64,000 nt of DNA from JBBROS01 sp964246015 (GCA_964246015.1 CAXTPG010000001.1:62001-126000), one strand, 5' to 3'. Numbered from the stretch's first letter, positions 48,823 through 58,086 are shown. A program made the numbers and translations. Notes: a model not told the origin generated them from the letters alone.

Positions 48823-49898
48823 GGCTGGCTCCTCGGCAGGCGCCGCCCATCGGCGCCGAACAGGTGGATCGCGGCGGGATCGAAGCCCAGGCGCAGCGCC
48901 GCGCCGGCGGGCGGCAGCACCCGGCCGGGCAGGCGGGCCAGCACCGTGGACGCCCCGACCCGGCATTCGAGGACGGTGTCCGCGCCCAGGTATTCCGCAT
49001 GCACGACCGTCGCGGGCAGTCCGTCCGCGGCCAGGTGCAGCGCCTCCGGCCGCAAGCCCAGCGTGGCGCCCTCCCGCGCCAGCACCGGCCCGTCCGTGCC
49101 GGCGGCGACAAGCCCGCCGCCGCCGGGCGAGAGCGGCAGAAGGTTCATCGGCGGCTGCCCGATGAACGCGGCCGCGAAGATCGTCTCCGGCTCGGCATAC
49201 AGCACATCCGGCGCCGAATCCTGCTCCACCCGCCCGGCCCGCAGCAGCACGACCTGGTCGGCCATGCCCATCGCCTCGGTCTGGTCGTGCGTGACATACA
49301 GCATCGTGATCCCCAGCCGCCGTTGCAGCGCCAGGATCTCCCGCCGCATCTCGGCCCGAAGCTGCGCATCGAGGTTGCTCAGCGGCTCGTCCATCAGGCA
49401 CACCGGCGCCTCCGCCACCACGGCGCGGCCCAGCGCCACCCGCTGCTGCTGCCCGCCCGAAAGCTGCCCCGGCTTGCGATCCAGCAACGCGGACAGCCCC
49501 AGCATCCCGGCCGCATCCGAAAGCCGCCGCCGCCGCTCCGGCGCCGGAACCCCCCTCGCGCGCAGCCCGAACTGGATGTTCTCCGCAACGCTCAGATGCG
49601 GGAACAGCGCATAGGACTGGAACACCATCGCAAGCCCCCGCGCCGCCGGCGGCAGCGCCGTCACGTCCCGCCCGCCGATCCAAACCTGGCCCGCATCCGC
49701 CTGCTCCAGCCCCGCCACGATCCGCAGCAGCGTCGTCTTGCCGCAGCCCGACGGCCCGAGCAGCACCGCGAACCGCCCCGCCTCCACGTCGATCGACACG
49801 GCATCGAGCGCAGGCGCCCCCGCACCGGGAAAGCGGCGCGATACGCCCGCCAGCCGGATCGGCGCGGCGGTCGACAGCACGTGTGTGTCTCTGGGCAT
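48819..49898 (-). CDS. ABC transporter ATP-binding protein, UgpC type (second cluster)
   Basis: A 359-residue importer ATPase. Walker A GPSGCGKTTLLRI (about residue 48), the Q-loop AMVFQSYALFPHLSVAENI, signature QLSGGQQQRVALGRAVV and Walker B VCLMDEPLSNLDAQLRAEM are intact, as is VTHDQTEAMGMADQVVLL. The C-terminal TOBE part runs to about residue 359. The start is ATG 49898; the GTG at 49901 immediately before it gives a Met-Met variant. It heads the operon, and its stop overlaps the first binding protein (GTGA). Confidence 0.93.
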   Translation of the reverse strand: MPRDTHVLSTAAPIRLAGVSRRFPGAGAPALDAVSIDVEAGRFAVLLGPSGCGKTTLLRIVAGLEQADAGQVWIGGRDVTALPPAARGLAMVFQSYALFPHLSVAENIQFGLRARGVPAPERRRRLSDAAGMLGLSALLDRKPGQLSGGQQQRVALGRAVVAEAPVCLMDEPLSNLDAQLRAEMRREILALQRRLGITMLYVTHDQTEAMGMADQVVLLRAGRVEQDSAPDVLYAEPETIFAAAFIGQPPMNLLPLSPGGGGLVAAGTDGPVLAREGATLGLRPEALHLAADGLPATVVHAEYLGADTVLECRVGASTVLARLPGRVLPPAGAALRLGFDPAAIHLFGADGRRLPRSQP

Positions 49899-50038
49899 CA
49901 CGCGGCTGCTACCCGCCCTGGCGGCGCGCCCGCGTGACGGAACGATGACCGTTGCATGACAGATCGTGGCGAGCGCCCCGGACGCCTTGCCCCGCCGCGG
50001 CGCAACGGTGAAAGAAGCGGCAACCGGAAAGGTTGTGG

Positions 50039-51622
50039 ATGACGGGTGCCGAGGCTGCCGCCGCCTTGTTCGGCGGCTTGGGATTGTTCTTCATCGGCAT
50101 CCGCGAACTGAGCGTCCACCTCCAGCAACTGGCGGGACCGCGCATGCGGGCGCTCATGGCCCGCGCCGCCGGCGGCCCGCTGCGCGCCGCAGCCACGGGC
50201 ACCGCGATCGGCGTCGTGACCCAGAGCAGCAACGCCGCCACCTTCGTCACGACCAGCCTGCTGACCGCCGGGCTGCTGCCCCTCGGCGCCGCGCTGACCG
50301 CCGTGGCCTGGTCGAACGTCGGTCCCGCCGTCTTCGTGACGCTGACGACGATCGACGTCAGGCTCGGCGCGCTCTGGCTGATCGGGGTCATCGGCTTCGC
50401 GAACCTGCTGGGGGCCGGGTCCATGCCCCGGCTCAAGCCGCTGCTGGCCGCTGCGCTATCCGTCGCCTTCGCGCTCCTGGGCCTGGCGATCGTCAAGAGC
50501 GCCGGCGCCGTGCTGGACGGCATCGACCCCGGTTTGCTGACCGAGGGCGTGCTGGGCCGCGCCCGGGTCATGCCGTTCCTGGTGGGCCTCGTCGTCGCCG
50601 TGGTGGTGCAGTCCTCATCGACGCCGACCATCCTCGCCATCAAGCTGGCCGAGGCCGGGCTGCTGGAGTTCGACCAGCTGGCGCTCGGCGTCTACGGGGC
50701 CTCGCTCGGCTCGGGGCTGGGGCTGCTGGTCGCTGGCCGGGGCCTGACCGGGACGGCGCGCCAGGTCGTGCTTTTCCAGGCGCTGTTCAAAAGTCTGGGC
50801 GCGCTGCTGTTCCTGCTGCTGTTCGCGATCGAGCGCTGGGGCGGCGTGCCGCTGGTGCTGCGCCTGTCGGACATGCTGGGACATGACCGGGCGGGCAGCA
50901 TCGCGGTGCTGTTCCTGCTGGTGCAGCTGGGCGGATGCGCTGCCCTGCTGCCGTTCGGGCGGGCATTGGCCGGCCTAGTCGCCCGCTGGTCCCCGGCGAC
51001 GCGGGCCGAGGAAATGGGCCGCCCCCGCTTCCTGTTCCGCCGCGCGGTGGACGATCCGCTCAGCGCGCTGGACCTGGTCGTGCGGGAGAACGAACGGCTG
51101 CAGGCCCGCCTGCCATCCCTGCTGGATCCCGTGCGGGACGGCGCGCCCCCCGGCGGCCCGTCCCGCGACGCGGTGATGGCCGGCAGCGCGGCGCTGGAGG
51201 CGGAAATCGCCCGGTTCCTGTCCGGCCTGCTGGGGCGGGGCGCGGTGCCGGAGGCAGTCGCCCGGGCAGTCCAGCTCGAAAGCCGGCTCGACGACCTCCG
51301 CACCTTGCGGGAGACGCTGAGCGGATTCGGCGACGTGCTGCTGGAGGTCCGGGACCCCGGCGTCCACCAGGTCACGCGCCCGCTTGCGGAGTCGCTGCAT
51401 TTCCTGTTGCAGCAGGTCTGCGACGCCGCGGGGCCCGAGGACCTGGCCCTGGTGCAGGACCTCTCCGCCGACCGGGGCGAGATGATGGAGGCGCTGCGGC
51501 GGCAGGCGACGGCGGCCGGAAGCGGCCTGGCCTATGCGGCGCAGGACCAGTTGTTCCGCGCGACGACGCTGTTCGAACGCGCGGTGTGGCTCGTGCGGCG
51601 GCTGGCCGTGCGGGGAAGCTAG
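50039..51622 (+). CDS. Na+/Pi cotransporter (NptA/YjbB type) with PhoU-like C-terminus
   Basis: A 527-residue membrane protein. It has two inverted halves with the QSS signature: VVTQSSNAATFVTTSLLTAG (about residues 60-79) and VVVQSSSTPTILAIKLAEAG (about 187-206). This is the NptA/SLC34 sodium-phosphate cotransporter pattern. Seven to eight helices span about residues 10-310. A soluble PhoU-like helical domain (ENERLQARLPSLLDP to the end) follows. ATG 50039 follows GGAAAGG; TTG 50033 would give a longer product. Its TAG overlaps the convergent ThDP gene stop at a GCTAGC palindrome. It may import or export phosphate. Confidence 0.92.
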   Translation: MTGAEAAAALFGGLGLFFIGIRELSVHLQQLAGPRMRALMARAAGGPLRAAATGTAIGVVTQSSNAATFVTTSLLTAGLLPLGAALTAVAWSNVGPAVFVTLTTIDVRLGALWLIGVIGFANLLGAGSMPRLKPLLAAALSVAFALLGLAIVKSAGAVLDGIDPGLLTEGVLGRARVMPFLVGLVVAVVVQSSSTPTILAIKLAEAGLLEFDQLALGVYGASLGSGLGLLVAGRGLTGTARQVVLFQALFKSLGALLFLLLFAIERWGGVPLVLRLSDMLGHDRAGSIAVLFLLVQLGGCAALLPFGRALAGLVARWSPATRAEEMGRPRFLFRRAVDDPLSALDLVVRENERLQARLPSLLDPVRDGAPPGGPSRDAVMAGSAALEAEIARFLSGLLGRGAVPEAVARAVQLESRLDDLRTLRETLSGFGDVLLEVRDPGVHQVTRPLAESLHFLLQQVCDAAGPEDLALVQDLSADRGEMMEALRRQATAAGSGLAYAAQDQLFRATTLFERAVWLVRRLAVRGS

Positions 51623-53316
51623 CTCCGCGCCGCCTTCACCACCCCCGTTCCCGCCCGAAGCTGCGGGATCGTCGCCCGCGAGGTGATCTGGTCCGGGTTC
51701 ATCCGCAGCTCGATCAACGACGGCTTGCCGCTCGCCGCCGCACGCTCGAACGCCGGGCGGAACTCGGCGGTCGCGGACACCACCTCGCCATGCCCGCCGA
51801 ACGCCTCCATCAGCTTCGCGAAGTCCGGATTGGTCAGGCCCGTGCCCGACACCCGCCCGGGGTACGTCCGCTCCTGATACATGCGGATCGTCCCGTACAT
51901 GCCGTTGTTGAACACCAGCAGGATCGGCGCCGCGCCCTCGTGGAACGCCGTCGCGATCTCCTGGCCCGTCATCAGCATCCCGCCATCGCCGACGAAGACG
52001 ATCACCTGGCGCCCGGGAAACGCTATGGCGGCGCCGATCCCGGCCGGCACGCCATAGCCCATCGCGCCGTTGGTGGGGCCGATCATGCGCTGGTCCTCGG
52101 AGAAGTCGATGAACCGGGCGGGCCAGGTCGCGAAGTTGCCGGCGTCGGACGTGAAGATCGCGTCGGGGGCAGCAAGGTCGGCCAGGTCGCGCATGGTCTG
52201 CGCGACGTTCAACGGTCCCTCGTACTCCGGCACCGCCTGGCCCGCCGTCCGCAGCGCGCGCAGCCCGGCCGTCCAGCCCGCCCACGCGCCGGCGCGCTTC
52301 GGGCGGGCCGCGACCGCGCGGGCGAAGGCGTTGAGGTCCGACACGATGCCCAGCGCCGGCCGGAACACCCGCCCGATCTCCGCGGCGTCCGGATGCACGT
52401 GGATGATGGGCGTCGCGCCCGCGTGGTCGAACAACGTGTAGCCCTGGCTGGTCGCCTCCCCCAGCCGGGTGCCGATGGCGAGCACGAGGTCCGCCTCGCG
52501 GGCCTTCGCGACGAGCGCCGGGTCGGACCCGACGCCCAGGTCGCCGACGAAGTTGGACAGATGCCCGTCGTACAACGCCTGCCGGCGGAACCCGACGGCG
52601 GTCGCCAGGTCGTGCCCCGTCAGGAACTCGCGGATCGCCCGGCGCCCCTCCGCCGTCCAGCACGTGCCCCCCAGGATCGCGAGCGGCTTGCGGGCGCCGG
52701 CCAGCATCGTCGCCATGCGGTCGAGCGCGGCCGGGTCGGGCAGAGGCGGATACACGGCCGCCCGCGGCAGGTCGGGCACGTCGACGAGGTGCTTCTGCAT
52801 CTCCTCCGACAGCGCGATCACCACCGGACCGGGCCGGCCGGTGGTGGCGACGTCGACGGCATGGGCCACCAGCTCCGGAATGCGCCGCGCGTCGTCGATC
52901 TGCGTCACCCACTTCGCCAGCGGGCCGAACATCCGGCGGTAATCCACCTCCTGGAAGCTGTCGCGGTCCGTCTCATCGAACGGGATTTGCCCTACGAACA
53001 GCAGCATGGGTGTGCTGTCCTGCTGCGCCACATGAACACCGATCGCGCCATGGCACGCCCCGGGCCCGCGCGTGACCATCGCCGCCGCCGGCCGTCCCGT
53101 CAGCTTGCCATACGCCTCCGCCATGTTCACCGCCCCGGCCTCGAACCGGCACGTCACCAGGCGCAGCCGGTCCCGCACGTCAAACAGCCCGTCGAGCACA
53201 TCGAGGTAGCTTTCCCCCGGCACCGCGAACACATGGTCGATCCCCTGCGCCAGCAGCGCGTCGGCGAGCACCCGGCCTCCCGGCCGCGCGGAATTGGTCT
53301 TCAAAGCCTGGCTCAC
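51619..53316 (-). CDS. Thiamine-diphosphate-dependent enzyme (acetolactate-synthase-like)
   Basis: A 565-residue three-domain ThDP enzyme. The Pyr domain has the catalytic Glu in CRFEAGAVNMAEAYGKLTGRP (about residue 58). The central domain starts near 190 with VALSEEMQKHL. The PP domain has FVGDGGMLMTGQEIATAFHEGAAPILLVFNN (about 432-462), the GDGx(24-27)NN ThDP/Mg site. FLTGHDLATAVGFRRQALYDGHLSN and FKAP-type blocks resemble acetolactate synthase large subunits and related pyruvate or oxalyl decarboxylases. No small ilvN subunit is adjacent, so the role in branched amino acids is doubtful. GTG start at 53316. Confidence 0.92.
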   Translation of the reverse strand: MSQALKTNSARPGGRVLADALLAQGIDHVFAVPGESYLDVLDGLFDVRDRLRLVTCRFEAGAVNMAEAYGKLTGRPAAAMVTRGPGACHGAIGVHVAQQDSTPMLLFVGQIPFDETDRDSFQEVDYRRMFGPLAKWVTQIDDARRIPELVAHAVDVATTGRPGPVVIALSEEMQKHLVDVPDLPRAAVYPPLPDPAALDRMATMLAGARKPLAILGGTCWTAEGRRAIREFLTGHDLATAVGFRRQALYDGHLSNFVGDLGVGSDPALVAKAREADLVLAIGTRLGEATSQGYTLFDHAGATPIIHVHPDAAEIGRVFRPALGIVSDLNAFARAVAARPKRAGAWAGWTAGLRALRTAGQAVPEYEGPLNVAQTMRDLADLAAPDAIFTSDAGNFATWPARFIDFSEDQRMIGPTNGAMGYGVPAGIGAAIAFPGRQVIVFVGDGGMLMTGQEIATAFHEGAAPILLVFNNGMYGTIRMYQERTYPGRVSGTGLTNPDFAKLMEAFGGHGEVVSATAEFRPAFERAAASGKPSLIELRMNPDQITSRATIPQLRAGTGVVKAARS

Positions 53317-53397
53317 GGCCGCCTCCCTCGATTGCGGCGCAGCCTACGCGCGCCGCCCGGGCTGTCCAGAGCCGCGACGCCGTGGCACGATGCGGCC

Positions 53398-53652
53398 ATG
53401 CGGGCGATATTCGTGCAGATCAAGTGCCAGATGGGCCACGCCTACCGCGTCGCGCAGCAGGCGGTGGACGAGATCGAGGAGCTGTCGGAGATCTACTCGA
53501 CCTCCGGCCAATACGACCTCCTCGGAAAATTCTACCTCGACGCCGCGCAGGACACCGGCCTGTTCGTCACGGAACGCATCCAGACCCTTCCGGGCGTGGC
53601 CGACACCTACACGCTGATCACGTTCAACGCGTTCGCATCGGGGCGCGGCTGA
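53398..53652 (+). CDS. Lrp/AsnC ligand-binding (RAM)-domain protein
   Basis: An 84-residue stand-alone RAM domain. MRAIFVQIKCQMGHAYRVAQ leads the protein and GQYDLLGKFYLD with VTERIQTLPGVADTYTLITFNAF completes the AsnC_trans_reg fold. No DNA-binding helix-turn-helix is present. Such single-domain proteins are common in alphaproteobacteria and probably bind amino acids or other small ligands. It diverges from the ThDP enzyme across 81 bases. ATG at 53398 without a strong ribosome site. Confidence 0.88.
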   Translation: MRAIFVQIKCQMGHAYRVAQQAVDEIEELSEIYSTSGQYDLLGKFYLDAAQDTGLFVTERIQTLPGVADTYTLITFNAFASGRG

Positions 53653-53656
53653 ACGC

Positions 53657-53675
53657 CCTCTCCCGATGGGAGAGG
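53657..53675. terminator. Bidirectional terminator, perfect 8-bp hairpin
   Basis: CCTCTCCC (53657-53664), loop GAT, GGGAGAGG (53668-53675) form a perfect 8-bp stem filling the 26-base gap between two convergent genes (stops at 53652 and 53679). Position and symmetry fit a shared terminator. It is the cleanest copy of the CTCTCCC/GGGAGAG family in this window. Confidence 0.75.
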
Positions 53676-53678
53676 CAG

Positions 53679-54530
53679 CTACCAAACGAAATGCGGCAGC
53701 GTCGCCACCGGGGCCAGCCCCGCGGCCGCCGCCTCCGACTCGATCAGCGCCCGGTCCTCGCCCACATGATCCCCGTGCAGGCCGCCCAGCACCCAGCACG
53801 AATCGACGCCCGCCGCCTTCGCCCCGGCGATATCCGTCCGCAGCGCATCGCCCACCGCCAGCACCCGGCCGTTCGGCACCCCCAGCATCGCCAGCACCGG
53901 GGCATAGATCAGCGGATCCGGCTTGCCCAGAGACCGCACGTCCCCGCCCATCGCGGCGTAGCGCTGCGCCAGCGTGCCCGCGCACAGCACCCGAACGCCG
54001 CCGCGGATGACCTCGAGGTCCGGGTTGGCGCAGATCATCGGCAGCCGCCGGGCCGCGCAGTCCCGCAGCACGGGGTCGAAATGCTCGGCCTCCGTCTGCG
54101 GCGCGTGGTCGTCGGGTCCGGTGTTGAGCACGCAGGTGGCGCCCTCGGGCGTGTCCAGAACCTCCAGCGGCAGGCCGGCCATCACGTTGCGGTCGCGCTC
54201 CGGCCCCAGGTGGAACACCCGTGTGCCCAGCGCCCGCGCCCAGTCGTCCGGGCGGTCCCGCAGCAGCGCGTGGCTGGCCTCGCCGGAGCTCATGACGCCG
54301 TCGTAGAGCCGCTCCTCGATCCCCATCCGCAGCAACTGCCGCCGGATCGGGTCCGCGCGGCGGGGCGCGTTGGTCAGCATGACGACGCGCTTGCCCGCCG
54401 CCCGCAGCGCGGCCAGGCACTCCGGCGCGCCGGGATACGGCCGCACGCCGTCGTGCACGACGCCCCACAGGTCCAGGATGAACCCGTCATACCCCGGCGC
54501 CAGCGCCGCAAGACCCGCAAGGTGCCTCAT
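53679..54530 (-). CDS. HAD-superfamily phosphatase (TIGR01459/NagD type)
   Basis: A 283-residue HAD-IIA hydrolase. YDGFILDLWGVVHDGVRPYPGA (residues 14-35) has the DxWG nucleophile motif with the catalytic Asp. VVMLTNAPRRADP is motif II, GKPDPLIYAPVLAMLG gives motif III Lys and VLAVGDALRTDIAGAKAAGVDS (about 215-236) motif IV. It dephosphorylates small sugar or nucleotide phosphates. ATG at 54530 overlaps the pyrD stop (ATGA), so it is coupled to pyrimidine synthesis and may process a nucleotide intermediate. The two genes end at the 53657 hairpin. Confidence 0.92.
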   Translation of the reverse strand: MRHLAGLAALAPGYDGFILDLWGVVHDGVRPYPGAPECLAALRAAGKRVVMLTNAPRRADPIRRQLLRMGIEERLYDGVMSSGEASHALLRDRPDDWARALGTRVFHLGPERDRNVMAGLPLEVLDTPEGATCVLNTGPDDHAPQTEAEHFDPVLRDCAARRLPMICANPDLEVIRGGVRVLCAGTLAQRYAAMGGDVRSLGKPDPLIYAPVLAMLGVPNGRVLAVGDALRTDIAGAKAAGVDSCWVLGGLHGDHVGEDRALIESEAAAAGLAPVATLPHFVW

Positions 54531-55576
54531 GCCGCCGTCCCCACGGCTTCGGCGACGCCGCGGAACCCCTCGGCCCGCATCGCCGCCAGCAGCTCGGTCT
54601 TCAGTCGGCCGACCAGCGCCGGCCCGTCATACGCGAATGCGGTATAGAGCTGCACCAGACACGCGCCCGCCCGCAGCTTCGCCAGCACGTCGGCGCCCGT
54701 CGCGACCCCGCCGCACCCGATCAAGGCCAGCCGGCCCGCCGCCAGGCGGTGTGCCCGGGCCAGCATCGCGGTGCTCGGCCCCAGCAGCGGCGGACCGGAC
54801 AGGCCCCCCGCCTCCCGCGCATGGCCCGACCGCAGCGACTCCGGCCGCGCGATCGTCGTGTTCGCGACGATCAGCCCGTCGACGCCATGCGACACCGCCG
54901 CCTCGACCACCTGCTCCAGCCCGGCCTCCGACAGATCGGGCGCCACCTTCACCAGCAGGGGCGGGCGGCGCGGCACCCCCTGCTGCACGGCTTCCAGGAT
55001 GGCGCGCAGCCGGGCCTCGCCCTGCAGGTCCCGCAGCCCCGGCGTGTTGGGGGAGCTGACGTTGATCACGACGTAATCCGCGTGCGGGGCCACGGCGCCG
55101 ACCAGGGCGGGGTAGTCGCGCTCGGGGTCCGCGCCGTCCTTGTTGATGCCGATATTGGCGCCCACCGGGACCGTGCGGCGCCGCGGCAGGGCGGCGAGGC
55201 GGGCGGCATAGGCGGCAAGGCCGTCATTGTTCATGCCATAGCGGTTGATCACGGCCCGGTCCTGCTCCAGCCGGAACACCCGCGGCAAGGGGTTGCCCGG
55301 TTGCGGGCGAGGCGTCACCGTCCCCGTCTCGATGAAGCCGAAGCCCAGGCGGGACAGGCCCCGCACCGCGACGCCATCCTTGTCGAACCCCGCCGCCAGC
55401 CCGATCGGGTTGCGGAACGCCATCCCCAGCGCGGTGGTCGCCAACGCCGGGTCGTCTGGCGTGGTGTCGGCGCCGGCCAGGCCCAGCCGCAGCGCCAGGA
55501 TCGCCAGGCGGTGCGCCCGCTCCGCATCCAGCCGGCGGAGCAGGGGCGACAGGCTGGTGGCGAGGGCAGGGGTCAT
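54527..55576 (-). CDS. pyrD: Dihydroorotate dehydrogenase (quinone)
   Basis: A 349-residue class 2 enzyme. The N-terminal amphipathic helix (SLSPLLRRLDAERAHRLAILAL) docks to the membrane. AFRNPIGLAAGFDKDGVAVRG (about residues 50-70), GFIETGTVTPRPQPGNPLPRVFRL and YVVINVSSPNTPGLRDLQG (about 168-186) are FMN/catalytic blocks; Ser in VSSPNTPG is the catalytic base of the class. PLLVKVAPDLSE and GLIVANTTIARP follow. It oxidises dihydroorotate to orotate with a quinone acceptor. ATG at 55576. It is coupled to the HAD phosphatase gene. Confidence 0.97.
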   Translation of the reverse strand: MTPALATSLSPLLRRLDAERAHRLAILALRLGLAGADTTPDDPALATTALGMAFRNPIGLAAGFDKDGVAVRGLSRLGFGFIETGTVTPRPQPGNPLPRVFRLEQDRAVINRYGMNNDGLAAYAARLAALPRRRTVPVGANIGINKDGADPERDYPALVGAVAPHADYVVINVSSPNTPGLRDLQGEARLRAILEAVQQGVPRRPPLLVKVAPDLSEAGLEQVVEAAVSHGVDGLIVANTTIARPESLRSGHAREAGGLSGPPLLGPSTAMLARAHRLAAGRLALIGCGGVATGADVLAKLRAGACLVQLYTAFAYDGPALVGRLKTELLAAMRAEGFRGVAEAVGTAA

Positions 55577-55641
55577 GCCGGGCTTCCTGCCCCATCCCCC
55601 GCCGCTTGAGAAGTCCCGGTCGCGCCGGTAGGGTCGGCCGC

Positions 55642-55860
55642 ATGTGGAACCAGCCCTACCTCGAGACGTGCTGCCGCGCCGCGCTGCACCGGCTGGTGCT
55701 GACCGCCGATGACGGCCGCCCCGGCGCGCTGAAGGACGGCCCCTGCCTCGATCGGCTGACCGGCATGGGCTTCGCCGATGCCCGCCAGGATGGCCGCTAC
55801 CAGGTGACCGAGGCCGGGCGGGAGCGGCACCGGACCGAGATCCTGAAGCCGGCCGCGTGA
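55642..55860 (+). CDS. Small conserved hypothetical protein
   Basis: A 72-residue protein, not identified. It starts MWNQPYLETCCRAALHRLVLT, with two Cys in sequence, and ends ARQDGRYQVTEAGRERHRTE. The second half looks like a winged-helix tail (GFADARQDGRYQVTEAGRERH), as in small MarR- or PadR-like fragments. The stop overlaps the acyltransferase GTG start (GTGA), so the two are coupled. Function unknown. Confidence 0.7.
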   Translation: MWNQPYLETCCRAALHRLVLTADDGRPGALKDGPCLDRLTGMGFADARQDGRYQVTEAGRERHRTEILKPAA

Positions 55861-56933
55861 CCCCAGCCGGACGGCTGGGCGCGCTCGATTCCCTGCGCGG
55901 CCTCGCGGCGCTCTACGTCGTCGTCTACCACGACACGCTCCGATACCCCCGCTTCATGCAGGGCCTGCCGATGGATGGCGGCGCGCTGCTGCCCGGCCTG
56001 ACGCAGGAAGAGGCCGGGGTGATCCCGGTGCTGTGGTTCTTCCTGATCAGCGGGTTCGTGATCACCTGGACCATCGACCGCTGCCGCACGCCGCTGGACT
56101 TCGTCGTCGGCCGGTTCTCCCGCCTCTATCCCGCCTACTGGACGGCGCTGGCGATCGCCGTCGGGCTGCAGCTCGCCTGGCCGCTGCCCTGGCCCGGCCC
56201 CACGATGGCGCAGGTCGCGGCGCACGTGACGATGCTGCACGAGTATGCCGGCTTCGCGAACGTCGACGGGGTGTATTGGAGCCTCACGATCGAGCTGCTG
56301 TTCTACGCCTATGCCCTGGTGCTGCTCGCCACCGGGGTGTGGCGGCATGTGCACGCCGTGGCGCTGCTATGGGCCGCTTCGGGGCTGGCCTGGGCGGCGC
56401 TGACGGCGGTGGGGATCGAGGTGCCCTGGCGGGCGCGGCAGTTGCTGCTGCTGGAATGGGCGCCGTTCTTCTGCGCCGGGCTGGCGCTGTATCGGATGTG
56501 GCGGGGGTGGCATCCCCGCTGGTCCTGGGCCACCCTGGCCCTTTGCGCCGCCGCGACGCTCGTCGCATACCGTCCGGTTTCGGCGGCGACGTGCTTTATC
56601 GTCGCCGGCATGATCGTCTGGGCGACACGAGGCGGGCTGCGCTGGCTGGTCACGCCGCCGCTGCTGTGGCTGGGGTCCATCTCCTACGCGCTGTACCTGT
56701 CGCACCAGACGACGAGCTTCATGGTCATCCGCGCGCTGGACGAGGCCGGGGCGCCGCACTGGATGGGGATCGTGGCGGGCGTGCTGGTCGCGCTGGCGCT
56801 GGCGACGGCGATCACGCTGCTGGTCGAACAGCCGGCCCTGCGCGCCATCCGGGGCGCGTGGCGGCGGCTCAGGCCGGAACCGGGTGGCGCGGCGGCCGTC
56901 GTCCCACCAGCCAGCCCAGCAGCGCCAGGTTGA
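55857..56933 (+). CDS. Acyltransferase 3 family membrane protein (OafA/YrhL type)
   Basis: A 358-residue integral membrane acyltransferase with about ten helices. LDSLRGLAALYVVVYHDTLRYP (residues 9-30) contains the RG-H active-site motif, and FSRLYPAYWTALAIAVGL follows (about 84-101). The last helices end LVEQPALRAIRGAWRRLRPEPG. It O-acetylates or acylates surface sugars or lipids. The start is GTG 55857, overlapping the previous TGA. Its 3' end overlaps the convergent MFS gene by 65 bases, so transcripts run into each other. Confidence 0.9.
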   Translation: MTPAGRLGALDSLRGLAALYVVVYHDTLRYPRFMQGLPMDGGALLPGLTQEEAGVIPVLWFFLISGFVITWTIDRCRTPLDFVVGRFSRLYPAYWTALAIAVGLQLAWPLPWPGPTMAQVAAHVTMLHEYAGFANVDGVYWSLTIELLFYAYALVLLATGVWRHVHAVALLWAASGLAWAALTAVGIEVPWRARQLLLLEWAPFFCAGLALYRMWRGWHPRWSWATLALCAAATLVAYRPVSAATCFIVAGMIVWATRGGLRWLVTPPLLWLGSISYALYLSHQTTSFMVIRALDEAGAPHWMGIVAGVLVALALATAITLLVEQPALRAIRGAWRRLRPEPGGAAAVVPPASPAAPG

Positions 56934-58077
56934 CGAGGTTGAACAGCACCCCGGTCCCGAAGGCGAGGGAGTAGGCGCCGGACCGGTCGAAGATCTCGCC
57001 CGCCATCCAGCTTCCCGCCGCCATGCCCATCTGCCCCGCCAGCAGCAGGACCGGCACGCGCCAGCCCGCCTCGCGCTCCGGAAACAGGTCGCGGATCGCC
57101 ATCACATAGGCCGGCACGATCCCGCTGAACCCCAGCCCGAACACCGCCGCGACCGCGAACAGCCCGGCCTCGTCCTGCGTCGCCAGGAACCCGGTCAGCG
57201 CGACCGCCTGCATCGTGCTGGCCGAAAGCGCCGTCGGCAGGCCGCCGATCCGGTCCGCCATCCAGCCCCAGAACTGCCGGCTGACGAAAGCCAGCGCGAG
57301 CATCAGCGACAGCATCGCCGCCCCCCGCGCGGGCGTGAGCCCGATGTCGGAGCAGAAGGCGACCAGGTGCCCCTGCGGGATCGCCATCGGGATGCAGCAC
57401 AGGAAGATGGCGGCGGAGATCAGCCCCAGCGCCAGGTTGGGCCGCAGCCCGAGCACGTCGGCCCCCGCCTGCGGCCCGCGTGCCGCGGCCCCCGGCAATG
57501 GCGCCGGGGCCGGGCGCAGCAGCAGGCACACCGGCAGCATCGCGGCACACGCGATCACGCCGTACAGCAGCATCGTCCGCTGCCAGCCCAACCGGTCGAT
57601 CCCCGCCTCCAGCAGCGTCGGCCACAGCACGCCGGACAGGTATTGGCCGCTGGACACCAGCGCCAGCGCGGTGCCCCGTCGCCGGTCGAACCAGCGGCTG
57701 ACAAGCGTGATCAGCGGCGCGAACAGGCTGGACAGGCCGAGGAAGCCGACCAGCACGCCCTGGCCCAGCAGAAGGGCCGCCGTGCTGCCCAGCGACGAGA
57801 CCGCCATCCCCGCCCCGATCATCACCAGCCCGAACGCGGCCACCCGGCGCGCCCCCAGCCGCTCCGCCACCCATCCCATCAGGATGCCGCCCAGCCCGGA
57901 GCCGACATACGCGACCGACCCGGCCAGCGCCGGCACCGACCGCGGCGCATCGAGCGTCGCCGCGATCGGCTTCAGCCCGATGACGGCGATCAACGGCGCG
58001 CCGAACGCGACGGTCAGCACGAGCAGCGCCGAGCCCACGACGACCCAGGACATCCTGCTTTCGATCGACGGCTGCAT
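56869..58077 (-). CDS. MFS transporter
   Basis: A 402-residue major facilitator with 12 helices. GWVAERLGARRVAAFGLVMIGAG (about residues 69-91) is the A-loop motif GxxxDRxG equivalent. SRWFDRRRGTALALVSSGQYLSG (about 127-149) resembles OFA/monocarboxylate transporters (the RG-TAL motif), and WGWMADRIGGLPTALSASTMQ marks the second half. It ends GWLVGRRPPRHPVPA. Substrate unknown, perhaps an organic acid. The ATG at 58077 stands 9 bases after the stop of the 118-residue gene upstream, so they may be cotranscribed. The 3' end overlaps the acyltransferase gene. Confidence 0.92.
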   Translation of the reverse strand: MQPSIESRMSWVVVGSALLVLTVAFGAPLIAVIGLKPIAATLDAPRSVPALAGSVAYVGSGLGGILMGWVAERLGARRVAAFGLVMIGAGMAVSSLGSTAALLLGQGVLVGFLGLSSLFAPLITLVSRWFDRRRGTALALVSSGQYLSGVLWPTLLEAGIDRLGWQRTMLLYGVIACAAMLPVCLLLRPAPAPLPGAAARGPQAGADVLGLRPNLALGLISAAIFLCCIPMAIPQGHLVAFCSDIGLTPARGAAMLSLMLALAFVSRQFWGWMADRIGGLPTALSASTMQAVALTGFLATQDEAGLFAVAAVFGLGFSGIVPAYVMAIRDLFPEREAGWRVPVLLLAGQMGMAAGSWMAGEIFDRSGAYSLAFGTGVLFNLVNLALLGWLVGRRPPRHPVPA

Positions 58078-58086
58078 GAGGGCTGC

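Noticed and set aside
46256..49111. 951-residue frame extending the copy-2 binding protein upstream
   Set aside because: The signal peptide at 47536 gives the real start; the rest is a shadow of the copy-1 binding-protein gene and ATPase.
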